Positions 35,575 to 45,672 of a stretch of DNA of 64,000 nt are shown here, piece after piece. The notes under the pieces are model-generated. The model saw only the letters and a list, made by a program, of their open reading frames with translations. It searched no databases and was not told where the DNA came from. The DNA comes from Brevundimonas huaxiensis (GTDB lineage: Bacteria; Pseudomonadota; Alphaproteobacteria; Caulobacterales; Caulobacteraceae): positions 62,001 through 126,000 of the forward strand of contig NZ_JABBJE010000003.1 in assembly GCF_014218725.1 (NCBI RefSeq), written 5' to 3'. Positions within the stretch are counted from its first letter, which is position 1, and the number at the start of each line of letters is the position of its first letter. The translations under genes were made by a program, and so were the position numbers.

Positions 35575-37361
35575 AACGCCTGCCCGATGCTGATGTAGAT
35601 CTGGAAGGCCGAGTCGCCCTCACGCTTGTTCAGCGGCATGGCGACATCCGCCCGGATCGGCCCGAACGGCAGCATGTAGCGCACGCCCACGCCCGCGCCA
35701 TAGCGCATGTTGGTCAGGTTCGGCGTCTCCTGGAAGCCCACGGACCCGGCATCGACGAAGGCGACGGCCTGGAAGCTTTGACCGATCGACTGGCGCACCT
35801 CGAACGAGGTTTCAAACAGCGACAGACCGCCCCGTGGCGTGCCGTCCGGCAGCTGCGGATTGACGTTCTGGTACGAATAGCCCCGTACCGAACCCCCGCC
35901 GCCGGAATAGAACAGACGGTCGGCCGGCACGTTCAGCTCGCTGCCGCCGACGATGGAGCCGATCTTCATCCGTCCGGCCAGGATGGTGCGATCACCCGCC
36001 ACGGGGAAGTAGGCGGTGCCCTGCGTTTCAGTGCGCAGGAACAGGATGTTGCTCTCGCCGGTCACCGCCGTCGGCTGCACCGCCAGATTGACCCGCCAGC
36101 CCTTGGTCGGGTTCAGCGGATCATTGGAATGGTCGATGTAGGCGCTGGTCCGCGCGGTGATGATCGCCAGATCACGGTCAAAGGTCACGCGCTGCGGGGG
36201 CAGGGTGGTGAAGTCGTAGCGGGTCTCGCTGTAGCGCCCGGCGTCCAGCCCAATTCCATAGTTGAAATAGGAGGTCTTGCCGATCCGCTGTTGCAGGTCG
36301 GCGTACAGAACCACAGCGGTGCGCAGATAGGCGTCGGTGTCTTCGTTGACGACCGCCGCGCCCAGCTTCAGCGTCCGGCCGGGTCGTCGCCAGTGGGGCA
36401 GGGACAGGTCGGCGCCTATCCGGCTGTCAATGTCGGCCAGTCGTGCTTCCAGCCTCAGGGTGTCCGCGCGGCCGAAGCGATTGTAGCGGGTCTGGATCAC
36501 GTCCACGCCCGCGCCCTCGGCTGTCGACCAGGTGGCGCCGGCCTCCAGAACGCGACGAGGCCGGTCTTGCAGGCTGACCACGACCGGGCGATGACCATCG
36601 GCGGTGATCTGATCCAGCGGCGACAGCGCGACGCTGACGCCGTCATAGACGCCGGTGTCCAGCAGCCGGCGTTCCAGCTCCGCGACCAGTTCGGGATCGT
36701 AGCGATCGCCCTCGTTCCACGGCGCCAGGCCCGCGACCCAGGCGGGATTGGTGCGGCCCTGGCTGGTCAGGCGCACGCCGTCCAGACGCACCAGGGCGCC
36801 GGAGGCGATGCGATATTCGGGCGCGACGGTGAAGGCCGCGTGATCCACCACGACACGGCGCGGATTGGCCTTGGCGTCGGCATAGCCGTCGCGCACCAGC
36901 GCCGCCACGGCCCGACCTTCGCCGGATATGACGTCCGCCGCTCGCCCCGGATCGCCGGCCTTCAGGGCAATGGCGTCTTTGGCCTTGTCCGCCGCCTCGG
37001 CTTCCGGCGCGGGATCGGCCCACTGGATCGTCGGATCGGTCAGCAGGAAACGGCGCCCCGGTTCGACCGAGACCACCGCGATCGGCGTCTCCTCGCCCTC
37101 GACGATGTCTTCGACGACCGACTGATAGTAGCCTTCGGACCGCAGCAGGGCGGTCGCCGAGGTCACGGCGCTCTCGGCGCGACGGCGGGCCTCGAAGCGG
37201 CTGGCCGGCGCGCCGTCCACCTCGCCCACGGCGCGCTCCAGCGCCCGACGCAGATCGCCATCCATGTCGCCCCGAATCTGCGCGCGGGGTTCCGCCGCCG
37301 CTGCATGGGCGCAGGCCGAAAACGCCGCGAGGGCGACCAGCAGGGTAGGCCTGAACGTCAA
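35571..37361 (-). CDS. tamA: Outer-membrane assembly factor TamA (BamA family)
   Basis: This 596-residue protein has a signal peptide (LLVALAAFSACAHAAAAEP), POTRA-like domains in the first ~250 residues (for example VEPGRRFLLTDPTIQWADP and ASGALVRLDGVRLTSQG) and a C-terminal 16-strand barrel. The conserved Omp85 features YSGGGGSVRGYSYQ, in the loop that folds into the barrel, and the terminal strand ending FQIYISIGQAF are present. The start is TTG. It forms an operon with tamB. The small proline-rich lipoprotein gene lies 44 bp upstream on the same strand. Confidence 0.92.
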   Translation of the reverse strand: MTFRPTLLVALAAFSACAHAAAAEPRAQIRGDMDGDLRRALERAVGEVDGAPASRFEARRRAESAVTSATALLRSEGYYQSVVEDIVEGEETPIAVVSVEPGRRFLLTDPTIQWADPAPEAEAADKAKDAIALKAGDPGRAADVISGEGRAVAALVRDGYADAKANPRRVVVDHAAFTVAPEYRIASGALVRLDGVRLTSQGRTNPAWVAGLAPWNEGDRYDPELVAELERRLLDTGVYDGVSVALSPLDQITADGHRPVVVSLQDRPRRVLEAGATWSTAEGAGVDVIQTRYNRFGRADTLRLEARLADIDSRIGADLSLPHWRRPGRTLKLGAAVVNEDTDAYLRTAVVLYADLQQRIGKTSYFNYGIGLDAGRYSETRYDFTTLPPQRVTFDRDLAIITARTSAYIDHSNDPLNPTKGWRVNLAVQPTAVTGESNILFLRTETQGTAYFPVAGDRTILAGRMKIGSIVGGSELNVPADRLFYSGGGGSVRGYSYQNVNPQLPDGTPRGGLSLFETSFEVRQSIGQSFQAVAFVDAGSVGFQETPNLTNMRYGAGVGVRYMLPFGPIRADVAMPLNKREGDSAFQIYISIGQAF

Positions 37362-37405
37362 ACTCGATCTTTCGTCAAAAGGACGCCCCCCGGCAAACCT
37401 GTTCG

Positions 37406-37669
37406 TCAGTAGAACAGCGTCTCGCTCTCGGGCTGGACCGACTGTTCCGACGTGCGTTCCTCAGGCGGAAGCGTCGTCGACGGCGGGGGTGTGGGCGTCG
37501 GGTCCTGAACCTCTGGCGCGGGCGGGGGCGTCTCTTCCTTGACCGGCGGGGGCGCCGGTTCGACCGACATCTCGCGATAGTCGTCGTCCGAGCGCGAAGG
37601 ACGGTCGTCGCAGGCCGACAGCGCAAGCACGCTAGCGGCGGCGGCCAAGACAAAAATCGAGCGTGTCAT
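37406..37669 (-). CDS. Small proline-rich lipoprotein
   Basis: An 87-residue product with a lipoprotein signal peptide (AAAASVLALSAC, lipobox LSAC near residue 20). The mature part is acidic and proline-rich (PAPPPVKEETPPPAPE, PTPTPPPSTTLPP), likely extended and disordered. It is followed directly by tamA, so it may belong to the tam operon. I recognise no family. Confidence 0.65.
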   Translation of the reverse strand: MTRSIFVLAAAASVLALSACDDRPSRSDDDYREMSVEPAPPPVKEETPPPAPEVQDPTPTPPPSTTLPPEERTSEQSVQPESETLFY

Positions 37670-37704
37670 GAAAGTCCCCGGTCTCCGCCGACCAAACGCC
37701 TGTC

Positions 37705-37727
37705 GCGCTAAGCTGTTCCCTTAGCGC
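37705..37727. terminator. Hairpin GCGCTAA...TTAGCGC between the CoA transferase and lipoprotein genes
   Basis: GCGCTAA (37705-37711) pairs with TTAGCGC (37721-37727), 15 bases downstream of the CaiB-family stop. It may end that transcript; there is no T-run. Confidence 0.35.
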
Positions 37728-37742
37728 CGAAATCTGCGTCGG

Positions 37743-38825
37743 TCATCCTGCGGGATCGGACCATTTTGTGACCATTTGATCCAGGGTCAGTTCGAACTTG
37801 GGGGCGGGCGCAGCAACCATGCCGTCGAAACGGGGCGCGGGTTGCGGCAGGCCGCTTTGGAATGTTCCGCGCGCCTTATTGTGCGGATTATCCTGCGCCT
37901 CGGCCAGGCTCAGCACGGGCGTGACACAGGCTTCCGTCCCGGCGAAATAGGCGCTCCAGTCGTCACGGTCCCTGCTCGCGAACAAGGCCGCAAGCCGCGC
38001 CTGCAGAGTCGGCCAGGCGGCGATGTCGTATTGAACCGCTTCGGCCGGATCAATCTCCAGGCCGGCCAGCAGCGCGGCGTAGAAGCGCGGCTCCAGCGCC
38101 GCCACCGCCACGAACCCGCCGTCGCGACAGGCGTAGCACCGATAGAAGGGCGCGCCCCCGTCCAGCAGGTTGGATCCGCGCCGGTCGCTCCACAGTCCCC
38201 GACCCCTCAAGGCTTGGAACAGGCCGCCCAGCAGGGCCGCCCCGTCCGTCATGGCGGCGTCCACCACGCGTCCCTGGCCCGTCGTCCTGGCCTCCACCAG
38301 CGCGGCCAGCACCCCGACCACCAGCAACATGGCCCCGCCGCCGTAATCTCCGACCAGGTTCAACGGCGGGGAGGGCGGACGATCCGCCTCGCCCATGGCG
38401 TGCAGCACGCCGGACAGGCCGATGTAGTTCAGGTCATGTCCGACCGCATTCGCCAGCGGCCCCGTCTGGCCCCATCCCGTCACACGTCCGAACACCAGCG
38501 CGGGCTTTCGCGCCTGGAGGACGTCGGGACCATAGCCCAACCTCTCCATGACGCCGGGCCGAAAGCCTTCGATCACCGCGTCGGCCCCATCGATCAGTTG
38601 CAGGATGCGCTCGCGATCCGCCGGTGATTTCAGATCGACCGGAACGGCCGCTCGTCCCCGATGCAGGACCTCGCCTCCGACCTCGTCGAAGACCGCCGGT
38701 TCGGCCGAGGCTTTGCGCGTCAGCCGCACCACCTCCGCCCCCAGGTCCGCCAGCATCATTCCGGCGAAGGTCACCGGCCCCAAGCCGTCGAATTCGATGA
38801 TGCGGACGCCATTTAACGGTTTCAT
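37743..38825 (-). CDS. CaiB/BaiF-family CoA transferase (alpha-methylacyl-CoA racemase-like)
   Basis: This 360-residue family III CoA transferase has GVRIIEFDGLGPVTFAGMMLADLGAEVVRL at the start, in the usual MLADLGAdVi form. Further family features are DLKSPADRERILQLI, DAVIEGFRPGVMERLGYGPD and GWGQTGPLANAVGHDLNYIG, with Asp as the expected catalytic residue in HDLNYI, and VVDAAMTDGAALL. The HDLNYI/GLSG block favours alpha-methylacyl-CoA racemase over true CoA transferase. I chose ATG 38825; an in-frame TTG at 38831 is less likely. It stands alone, next to tRNA-Lys. Confidence 0.88.
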   Translation of the reverse strand: MKPLNGVRIIEFDGLGPVTFAGMMLADLGAEVVRLTRKASAEPAVFDEVGGEVLHRGRAAVPVDLKSPADRERILQLIDGADAVIEGFRPGVMERLGYGPDVLQARKPALVFGRVTGWGQTGPLANAVGHDLNYIGLSGVLHAMGEADRPPSPPLNLVGDYGGGAMLLVVGVLAALVEARTTGQGRVVDAAMTDGAALLGGLFQALRGRGLWSDRRGSNLLDGGAPFYRCYACRDGGFVAVAALEPRFYAALLAGLEIDPAEAVQYDIAAWPTLQARLAALFASRDRDDWSAYFAGTEACVTPVLSLAEAQDNPHNKARGTFQSGLPQPAPRFDGMVAAPAPKFELTLDQMVTKWSDPAG

Positions 38826-38919
38826 GCCCAATGAGTAGCAGACCGGGTCTTGACCGGAAGGCCGGATTACAACAGAAGGCGCCCTTCGACGGTTCGGGCC
38901 AGCCCGGACGTCGCGCGGT

Positions 38920-38996
38920 GCGTCCTTAGCTCAGTTGGTTAGAGCATCTGACTTTTAATCAGAGGGTCCTCGGTTCGAGCCCGAGAGGACGTACCA
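38920..38996 (+). tRNA. tRNA-Lys (anticodon TTT)
   Basis: A 77-base cloverleaf including an encoded CCA end. The acceptor stem GCGTCCT pairs with AGGACGT, with a G-T pair at the first position. The D arm is AGCTCAGTTGGTTAGAGC. The anticodon stem-loop is CTGACTTTTAATCAG with TTT in the centre, and the T arm is CTCGGTTCGAGCCCGAG. A terminator follows at 39000. Confidence 0.97.
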
Positions 38997-38999
38997 TTT

Positions 39000-39023
39000 A
39001 AAGCCCGCTTCGGCGGGCTTTTT
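39000..39023 (+). terminator. Rho-independent terminator after tRNA-Lys
   Basis: AAAGCCCGC-TTCG-GCGGGCTTT followed by TT: a 9-base stem with a stable TTCG tetraloop and a T-run. It also lies just beyond the 3' end of the convergent kinase gene and may act on both transcripts. Confidence 0.85.
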
Positions 39024-39041
39024 GCTGTCCGGGCCTTGCCT

Positions 39042-41468
39042 TCAGTGGGTCGCGAAGCGGCCCGGTGCAGTCGCATCCGCGATCGGGGCGTTCGATTTGT
39101 CGAGATATTTCGATAGGGTGGCGACCAGGGCGGGCAGTTGCAGCGGCTTGGCCAGGTGATCGTCCATGCTGGCGTCGCGACACAGCTGGATCTGGTCCGG
39201 CTGAACATTGGCGGACAGGGCGATGATCGGCAGTCGGCGTCCGCTGCCCTGCTCAATCCGGCGAATCTCGCGCGTGGCTGTCAGGCCGTCCATGACCGGC
39301 ATCTGCATATCCATCAGGACGAGGTCGTAGACTTCGGACTGCACCGCATGCACCGCCTCGGCCCCATCGCTGGCCGTGGCGACCTCCAGTCCCATGCCGA
39401 CCAGGATGACGCTGATCAGCTCGCGGTTCGCCGGCGCGTCGTCGGCGATCAACACACGTCCCTCGGGCATGACGCTGAGGCGCGGCCCTTCGTCTTCCGA
39501 TCCGCCCTCGGCGACGTGCAGCGGGACGGTCACCGTGAACGTCGATCCCAGGCCGGGCTGGCTCGTGACGACGATATCGCCGTCCATCGCCCGTGCCAGC
39601 CGCCGCGAGATCGCCAGCCCCAGGCCGGTGCCGCCGTAAAGCCGGGTCGTCGACCGATCCGCCTGCGAGAAACGTTCGAACAGATGGGCCTGGGTCTGAG
39701 GGCTCATGCCGATGCCGGTATCGGTCACCTCCGCCGTCAGCCGCCATGCGCCGTCTGCCTCCAAGGCTCCGCCGACCGAAAGACTGACCGAGCCCTGGCT
39801 GGTGAACTTCACCGCATTGCCCAGCAGGTTCAGCAGAATCTGCCGAAGACGGGCCTGGTCGCCCATCAGGCGATCCGGCAAGTCCGGCGCCAGATCGACG
39901 TGCAGCGCCAGACCTTTGGCCAGACACTGGGCCTCCATCATCTGGACCGTCTCGTGCGCTAGGGCAGCCGGGTCGAAACGCTGGGGCTCCAGCTCGATCA
40001 TGCCGGCTTCAAGTTTGGAATAGTCCAGCACGTCGTTGATGACCGACAGCAGGGCCTCGCTTGCCGTGGCGATGCGCGCGACATAGCCCTTTTCGGCCTC
40101 GGGCAAGGCCTCGCTGGCCTTAAGCAGGTTGGAAAAGCCGATGACGCTGGTCAGAGGCGTACGCAGTTCATGGCTCATGTTCGCCAGGAACTCGCTCTTG
40201 GCCGCCGCCGCCGCCTCGGCCCGGTCGCGTGCGGTGACCAGTTCGTCGGCTAGAATCTTGCGATCCGTCATGTCGCGGATGACCACAACCACCTCCGACG
40301 GCTTGCCCACCTCGGCGGCCAGCGCGCGGAAGGTGCATTCGACCCAGACGATCGAACCGTCGCGATGAAGGGCGCGGTGCTCCAGGCGGCAGGGCTCCTT
40401 GGTGTGGATGGTGCCCAGCACGGCCCGGGTCACCATCTCCCGATCATCAGGATGGACATAGTCCATGGGCCGGCCGTTCATCTCTTCGGTGGTCCAGCCA
40501 AGCAGGCTTTCGATCGCCGGCGAGATATATTTGCTGGTGCCGTCTGGACGAACGCGGGTGATCACATCGCCCACGTTTTCGGCCAGCAGCCGATAGCGCG
40601 CCTCGTCACGCTGAGCGCGGGCGATCTGGGCCTGCTGGTCCGTGATGTCCTGAAACACGCCGTAAAGGACCTTCACGATCCCAGCGTCGTCACGTTCGGC
40701 GCGCGCCTGGGTCAGAACCGCACGCTCCTCGCCATCGGCGCGGATCAGCCGAAGACGCATTTTGTAGCCATCGCCGGTTTTGGCCGAGTGTGCGATCGCC
40801 GCCAATAATCCGGGCCTGTCGTCGGGATGATAGCGGTCGATCGCCGAATCGACCTGCGGATCGAAGGTCTTGCGATCCAGACCGTGGATGCGGAACACCT
40901 CGTCGGACCAGTGGACCTTGCCGCTGGCCAGTTCCAACCGCCAATGACCGACCCCGGCCATGTTTTCGATCAGCTCCAGCGTGCCGTGGCGCTCATCGCT
41001 GACGCGACCGACTTCCAGCGACGCGATGATGTCTTCGGCCATGGCGCCAAGCGTGCGCAGCGTCGCGATCTGGGCGTCGGAGGGGTGAAAGCGGGCTTTG
41101 CGATCCATGACGCCGAACGCGCCCAGCGGCTGACCGTCCGGGCCGCAGATCGTTACGCCGGCGTAGAAACGCAGATTATAGGGGGGCGCCACCAGGAAAT
41201 GATTGCGCGCTGCGGGGTCCGCCAGACCGTCTTCGACCACCAGGACGGCCCCTTTGCCCTGGCGCAGCAGACGGTCGCCGAGGGTGCGTTCGCGCGGTAG
41301 GCTTCGAACCAGTTCACGATCGCTGCACCAGAGGACGGCGTTGTCGCCGCTGACCAGGGTGACGACGGCGGCGGGCGCATCGAAAATCGTGCAGGCCAGT
41401 TCCGTAAGACGTTGGAACGGACCGGCAGGGGCGTCCAGGGCTTCCAGGCTCTTGGCGATGTAAGGCAC
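39042..41468 (-). CDS. Hybrid sensor histidine kinase (GAF-PAS-PAS-HisKA-HATPase-REC)
   Basis: The protein has 808 residues from the GTG at 41468, which is preceded by GGAG; a TTG at 41492 would add eight residues. An N-terminal GAF domain (~8-150) is followed by two PAS domains with PAC ends (~165-280, 290-405; VLYGVFQDITDQ and VVVVIRDMTDRK). HisKA has His433 in NMSHELRTPLTSVIGFS. The ATPase has LLNLLGNAVKF, DTGIGM and GGTGLGLAIS. The C-terminal receiver has phospho-Asp720 in VLMDMQMPVMDG and LAKPLQ. No membrane segment is seen, so it senses a cytoplasmic signal. No cognate regulator is adjacent. Confidence 0.93.
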   Translation of the reverse strand: MPYIAKSLEALDAPAGPFQRLTELACTIFDAPAAVVTLVSGDNAVLWCSDRELVRSLPRERTLGDRLLRQGKGAVLVVEDGLADPAARNHFLVAPPYNLRFYAGVTICGPDGQPLGAFGVMDRKARFHPSDAQIATLRTLGAMAEDIIASLEVGRVSDERHGTLELIENMAGVGHWRLELASGKVHWSDEVFRIHGLDRKTFDPQVDSAIDRYHPDDRPGLLAAIAHSAKTGDGYKMRLRLIRADGEERAVLTQARAERDDAGIVKVLYGVFQDITDQQAQIARAQRDEARYRLLAENVGDVITRVRPDGTSKYISPAIESLLGWTTEEMNGRPMDYVHPDDREMVTRAVLGTIHTKEPCRLEHRALHRDGSIVWVECTFRALAAEVGKPSEVVVVIRDMTDRKILADELVTARDRAEAAAAAKSEFLANMSHELRTPLTSVIGFSNLLKASEALPEAEKGYVARIATASEALLSVINDVLDYSKLEAGMIELEPQRFDPAALAHETVQMMEAQCLAKGLALHVDLAPDLPDRLMGDQARLRQILLNLLGNAVKFTSQGSVSLSVGGALEADGAWRLTAEVTDTGIGMSPQTQAHLFERFSQADRSTTRLYGGTGLGLAISRRLARAMDGDIVVTSQPGLGSTFTVTVPLHVAEGGSEDEGPRLSVMPEGRVLIADDAPANRELISVILVGMGLEVATASDGAEAVHAVQSEVYDLVLMDMQMPVMDGLTATREIRRIEQGSGRRLPIIALSANVQPDQIQLCRDASMDDHLAKPLQLPALVATLSKYLDKSNAPIADATAPGRFATH

Positions 41469-41580
41469 GACCGAACTCCAACGACAGGTCAAAGTGACCT
41501 GAAATCAGAGAATTCTTCGTTACCGACCGCTTCCGCCGCCAAGCTTTAATCGCCAGCCCACGCGTGGTCTAAGCCAACCC

Positions 41581-42120
41581 ATGAAACGCCTTCTTCTCGC
41601 AGTCAGTCTTGTTGCGCTTTCCGGTTGCAATGCCGGTCGGTCGGCGATGGGCGGCGCCGAACAGGTCGGGGCGGGCTTCGCGGCGGCGGCGACGGCGCCG
41701 CTGGAGGACTTCAACCTGCGTCGTCAGATGATTCCGACGGTGCTGCTTCAGGCCGAAGCCAATCCCTACGATCTGCGCAATCTGAATCAGTGCACGACCA
41801 TCGGCGCAGAGGTCGCACGGTTGGACGAAGCGCTGGGACCCGACACGGACGAACCGCCGCGTCAGGACGGCTCCTATCTCAGCGAGCGGGCGGCGGACGC
41901 GGCGGCCAAGGCGGCGTTGAACGCCATACGCGACACGACGACCGACTTTATTCCTGGCCGAAACTGGATTCGTCGACTGAGCGGCGCCGAACAGCACTCA
42001 AAGCACGTTCAATCGGCCATCCAGTCCGGCCGGATGCGCCGCGCCTTCCTGAAGGGGATGGGCATGCAGCGGAACTGCGCGCCGCCGGCGGCGCCCAGCT
42101 GGTTCAGACCGCACCCTTAG
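41581..42120 (+). CDS. Lipoprotein of unknown function
   Basis: This 179-residue lipoprotein has signal peptide LLLAVSLVALSGC (lipobox LSGC, Cys16). The mature domain has helical, charged segments (ATAPLEDFNLRRQMIPTVLL, ERAADAAAKAALNAIRDTTTDFIPGRNWIRRLSG) and two more cysteines (NQCTTIG, RNCAPP). The repeated N-Q-C spacing and the W-I-R-R-L-S-G block suggest a conserved envelope protein; I do not recognise a named family. It is divergent from the kinase and convergent with tgt. Confidence 0.75.
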   Translation: MKRLLLAVSLVALSGCNAGRSAMGGAEQVGAGFAAAATAPLEDFNLRRQMIPTVLLQAEANPYDLRNLNQCTTIGAEVARLDEALGPDTDEPPRQDGSYLSERAADAAAKAALNAIRDTTTDFIPGRNWIRRLSGAEQHSKHVQSAIQSGRMRRAFLKGMGMQRNCAPPAAPSWFRPHP

Positions 42121-42123
42121 GCG

Positions 42124-43236
<1,113 letters not shown>

Positions 43237-43710
43237 TCAGGCGATCAGTCGTTCAAGCTGTTCGACGCGCGCCAGATCCTTGGGGCGGCCGAACAGGCGA
43301 TACAGGGCGATGTGGTCCCGGATGTCCGGGACGAACAGGGGCGTGTCCTCGACGAAGACACGGCGGCGCGAGCCGAAGGCGACCGGGGTCCAGTCGCCGC
43401 CGTCGCGGGTCTCCAGATCGGCCATGACCTCGACCAGGATCGGCTGATCCGGCGCGCGCCCGAAGACGGCGGAGCGGAACAGACCTTCGCCCGGATCGGG
43501 TATCACCACGCCGCCCAGCGTGCCCAGCAGGCTGCGCGCATCACGCGGCGCGCACAGGACGTCGATGTCGGGCACATGGATGTCGGTCAGGCCATAGAGC
43601 GCCATGGCCGCCCCGCCGAAGATCCACCACGGCTCGCGCAGGTCGCGCGCGGCCTCGCCAACGGCGATCAGGCCGTCTTGAAGATCATGCGGAAGGTCGT
43701 CGGGTGACAC
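43237..43710 (-). CDS. Nucleotidyltransferase-fold protein (hypothetical)
   Basis: This 157-residue protein has WWIFGGAAMALYGLTDIHVPDIDVL, which resembles the GS-x-D-x-D motif of pol-beta-type nucleotidyltransferases of the AbiEii/HEPN-associated kind: a glycine-rich turn, then D-I-D-V-L. A second block, PILVEVMADLE, may supply the third acidic residue. No partner (HEPN or toxin) is adjacent; the gene runs straight into tgt with no gap, so a tRNA-related housekeeping role is also possible. Function is not established. Confidence 0.6.
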   Translation of the reverse strand: MSPDDLPHDLQDGLIAVGEAARDLREPWWIFGGAAMALYGLTDIHVPDIDVLCAPRDARSLLGTLGGVVIPDPGEGLFRSAVFGRAPDQPILVEVMADLETRDGGDWTPVAFGSRRRVFVEDTPLFVPDIRDHIALYRLFGRPKDLARVEQLERLIA

Positions 43711-43773
43711 GGGGCGGGCTCGATTTCGTCAGGAGGCGGCATTTAGGCGTTCCGGTCGCGATTGACCACCCGA

Positions 43774-44532
43774 TCACCATCCCAGCGACGCCTCGCCGCG
43801 CAGGATCGCCTCGGCCTGGGGGGTGTATTTGCCGCCCTCGCGGTCGTGCAGGATCAGCGGAGGCAGCAGACGCAGCGGCGCGCGCCCGGTCTTTATGGCG
43901 TGCACCAGCACCCGCTTGGCCGGCTCGTCCGCGAAGGGATGGATGGGCCGCACAGCGAACGACCCCGCCTTTTCGCCCAACAGAGCCAGCAGATCGGCCA
44001 GTCGGTCGGCGCGGTGAACGACCACGATGCGCCCGCCTTCCTTCACCGCCTTCAACAGGAAATCGGTCCACGCCTTCAGCCCGTCGTCGGCCATCCAGGC
44101 GCCCCGCTTGCCTTCGGCAGGCGCGCGCAACGCCGTGGCGTCATCGAAGAAGGGCGGATTGGATATGGCCCAGTCGGCCGGCGCTACGCCCAGGGCCCGG
44201 AACCCCGCCGCCACGTCGCCCAGACGAATCACGGCGGATCCGGTTGCGTTGTTCAGCGCCGCATTCTCAGTCGCCAGCGCCGCCATCGCCGGATCGCGCT
44301 CCACGCCCGTCAGGGTCACGCCCGGTCGTCGCGCCGCGATCTGCATCAGGACCGCGCCCGCCCCGCAGCCCGCCTCGATCACGCTCTGGCCTGCCTCGGC
44401 CGGGACCGCCGCCGCCAGCAAAGCCGCATCCATCCCGGCGCGATAGCCGCGCGCGGGTTGACGCAAGCGCACCCGGCCGTTCAACAGGCCGTTCTCGACG
44501 ATCGTCGTCGGCAGGGTTTCGACCGGCTCCAA
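43774..44532 (-). CDS. tRNA1(Val) A37 N6-methyltransferase-like protein (TrmN6/YfiC family)
   Basis: The 252-residue class I SAM-dependent methyltransferase has SAM-binding motif I SVIEAGCGAGAVLMQIA (~50-66), motif II TGVERDPAMA and the base-flipping amino-methyltransferase motif NPPFFDD (~127). NPPF marks N6-adenine or N5-glutamine methylation, and the N-terminal block LRQPARGYRAGMDAALLAAA is typical of TrmN6/YfiC. It is divergent from the polyprenyl synthase gene. The precise tRNA target is inferred from the family. Confidence 0.85.
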   Translation of the reverse strand: MEPVETLPTTIVENGLLNGRVRLRQPARGYRAGMDAALLAAAVPAEAGQSVIEAGCGAGAVLMQIAARRPGVTLTGVERDPAMAALATENAALNNATGSAVIRLGDVAAGFRALGVAPADWAISNPPFFDDATALRAPAEGKRGAWMADDGLKAWTDFLLKAVKEGGRIVVVHRADRLADLLALLGEKAGSFAVRPIHPFADEPAKRVLVHAIKTGRAPLRLLPPLILHDREGGKYTPQAEAILRGEASLGW

Positions 44533-44655
44533 GCCTCAATCTCCTTGACCCTCAAGGGGTCGAACATCATTGTGCGCCGCAACTCGCGGGGGCAAGCCGG
44601 CCCGGCCGCAATAAGCCATTCCCGCGGCCCGCCGCGCCAGTGAAAGAGTATTCGT

Positions 44656-45672
44656 TTGGACGTCGCCATCGCCGCCGCTCACCGCCCGAAGGGGGATGTC
44701 AACGCCCTTGTCCGGCTGGCTGAGATCGATATGGCGGCCGTGGACGCCCTGATCCTGGATCGGATGCAGTCGGACGTGCCGATCATCCCGAAACTGGCCG
44801 AGCATCTGGTGTCGGCGGGCGGAAAGCGTCTGCGCCCCCTGATGACCGTCGCTGCCGCGCGCGCCGTGGGCGCGACGGACGACATCGTCGCGCCGCGCAA
44901 GCTGGCCGCTGCGGTTGAGTTCATCCACACCGCCACCCTGTTGCACGACGACATCGTCGATGCGTCCGAACTGCGTCGGGGCAAGGTCGCGGCCCACCTG
45001 ATCTGGGGGGCTCCGACCAGCGTCCTGGTCGGCGACTTCCTGTTCGCCCGCGCCTTCGAACTGATGGTCGAGACGGATTCGATGCGCGCCCTGGGCATTC
45101 TGGCGGAGGCCTCGCGGGTGATCTCCGAGGGCGAGGTGCTGCAGCTGACGCGTGCCCACGACCTGAATCTGGACCAGGCCACCTATCTGCAGATCATCTC
45201 GGCCAAGACCGCCGAACTGTTTGCCGCCGCCGCCGAGGCGGGCGCGGTGGGCGCCGGCGCCGATCCTTCTGCGATTAAGGCTCTGCGCGATTACGGTATG
45301 GCGTTGGGCATCGCCTTCCAACTGGCCGACGACGCGCTGGACTACGGTGCGACGGCCGAGGCTCTGGGCAAGAACGCCGGCGACGATTTCAACGAGGGCA
45401 AGGCGACACTGCCGCTGCTTCTGGCGGTCGCCCGCACGCGCGGCCGCGAGGAAGCCTTCTGGGAGCGCACCGTGACCAAGGGCGAGCGGACGCCCGAAGA
45501 CTTCACCCGCGCGCGCGAACTGATCATCGGCTCGGGTGCCATCGGCGCGACCCTGGACCTCGCCGGCGACTATGCCGATCAGGCCAAGGCGGCCCTGTCG
45601 ATCCTGCCGTCCAGCGACTGGCGCGCCGCGCTGGAAGACCTCGCCGATTTCGCGGTGTCGCGCGCCGCTTGA
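44656..45672 (+). CDS. ispB: Long-chain polyprenyl diphosphate synthase
   Basis: This 338-residue trans-prenyltransferase makes the long isoprenoid tail of ubiquinone. The first Asp-rich motif is TLLHDDIVDASELRRG and the second is QLADDALDYGA; GGKRLRPLM (~65) binds the allylic substrate. The chain length cannot be read exactly, but the residues before the first motif (small, A-T-L-L) fit octa- or nona/decaprenyl products. The TTG start at 44656 follows GAAAGAG. The squalene/phytoene synthase-like gene overlaps its stop, so they are co-translated. Confidence 0.92.
   Translation: MDVAIAAAHRPKGDVNALVRLAEIDMAAVDALILDRMQSDVPIIPKLAEHLVSAGGKRLRPLMTVAAARAVGATDDIVAPRKLAAAVEFIHTATLLHDDIVDASELRRGKVAAHLIWGAPTSVLVGDFLFARAFELMVETDSMRALGILAEASRVISEGEVLQLTRAHDLNLDQATYLQIISAKTAELFAAAAEAGAVGAGADPSAIKALRDYGMALGIAFQLADDALDYGATAEALGKNAGDDFNEGKATLPLLLAVARTRGREEAFWERTVTKGERTPEDFTRARELIIGSGAIGATLDLAGDYADQAKAALSILPSSDWRAALEDLADFAVSRAA

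Noticed and set aside
35505..37412. 635-codon plus-strand frame opposite tamA
   Set aside because: It is antisense to TamA, which has a signal peptide, POTRA-like repeats and the Omp85 barrel motif.
38905..39030. Integration site at tRNA-Lys
   Set aside because: No integrase and no duplicated tRNA 3' end was seen nearby.
43237..43710. AbiE/MNT-type toxin-antitoxin system
   Set aside because: Only the nucleotidyltransferase-like half is present; no HEPN or toxin partner adjoins and the gene is fused to a housekeeping tgt unit.
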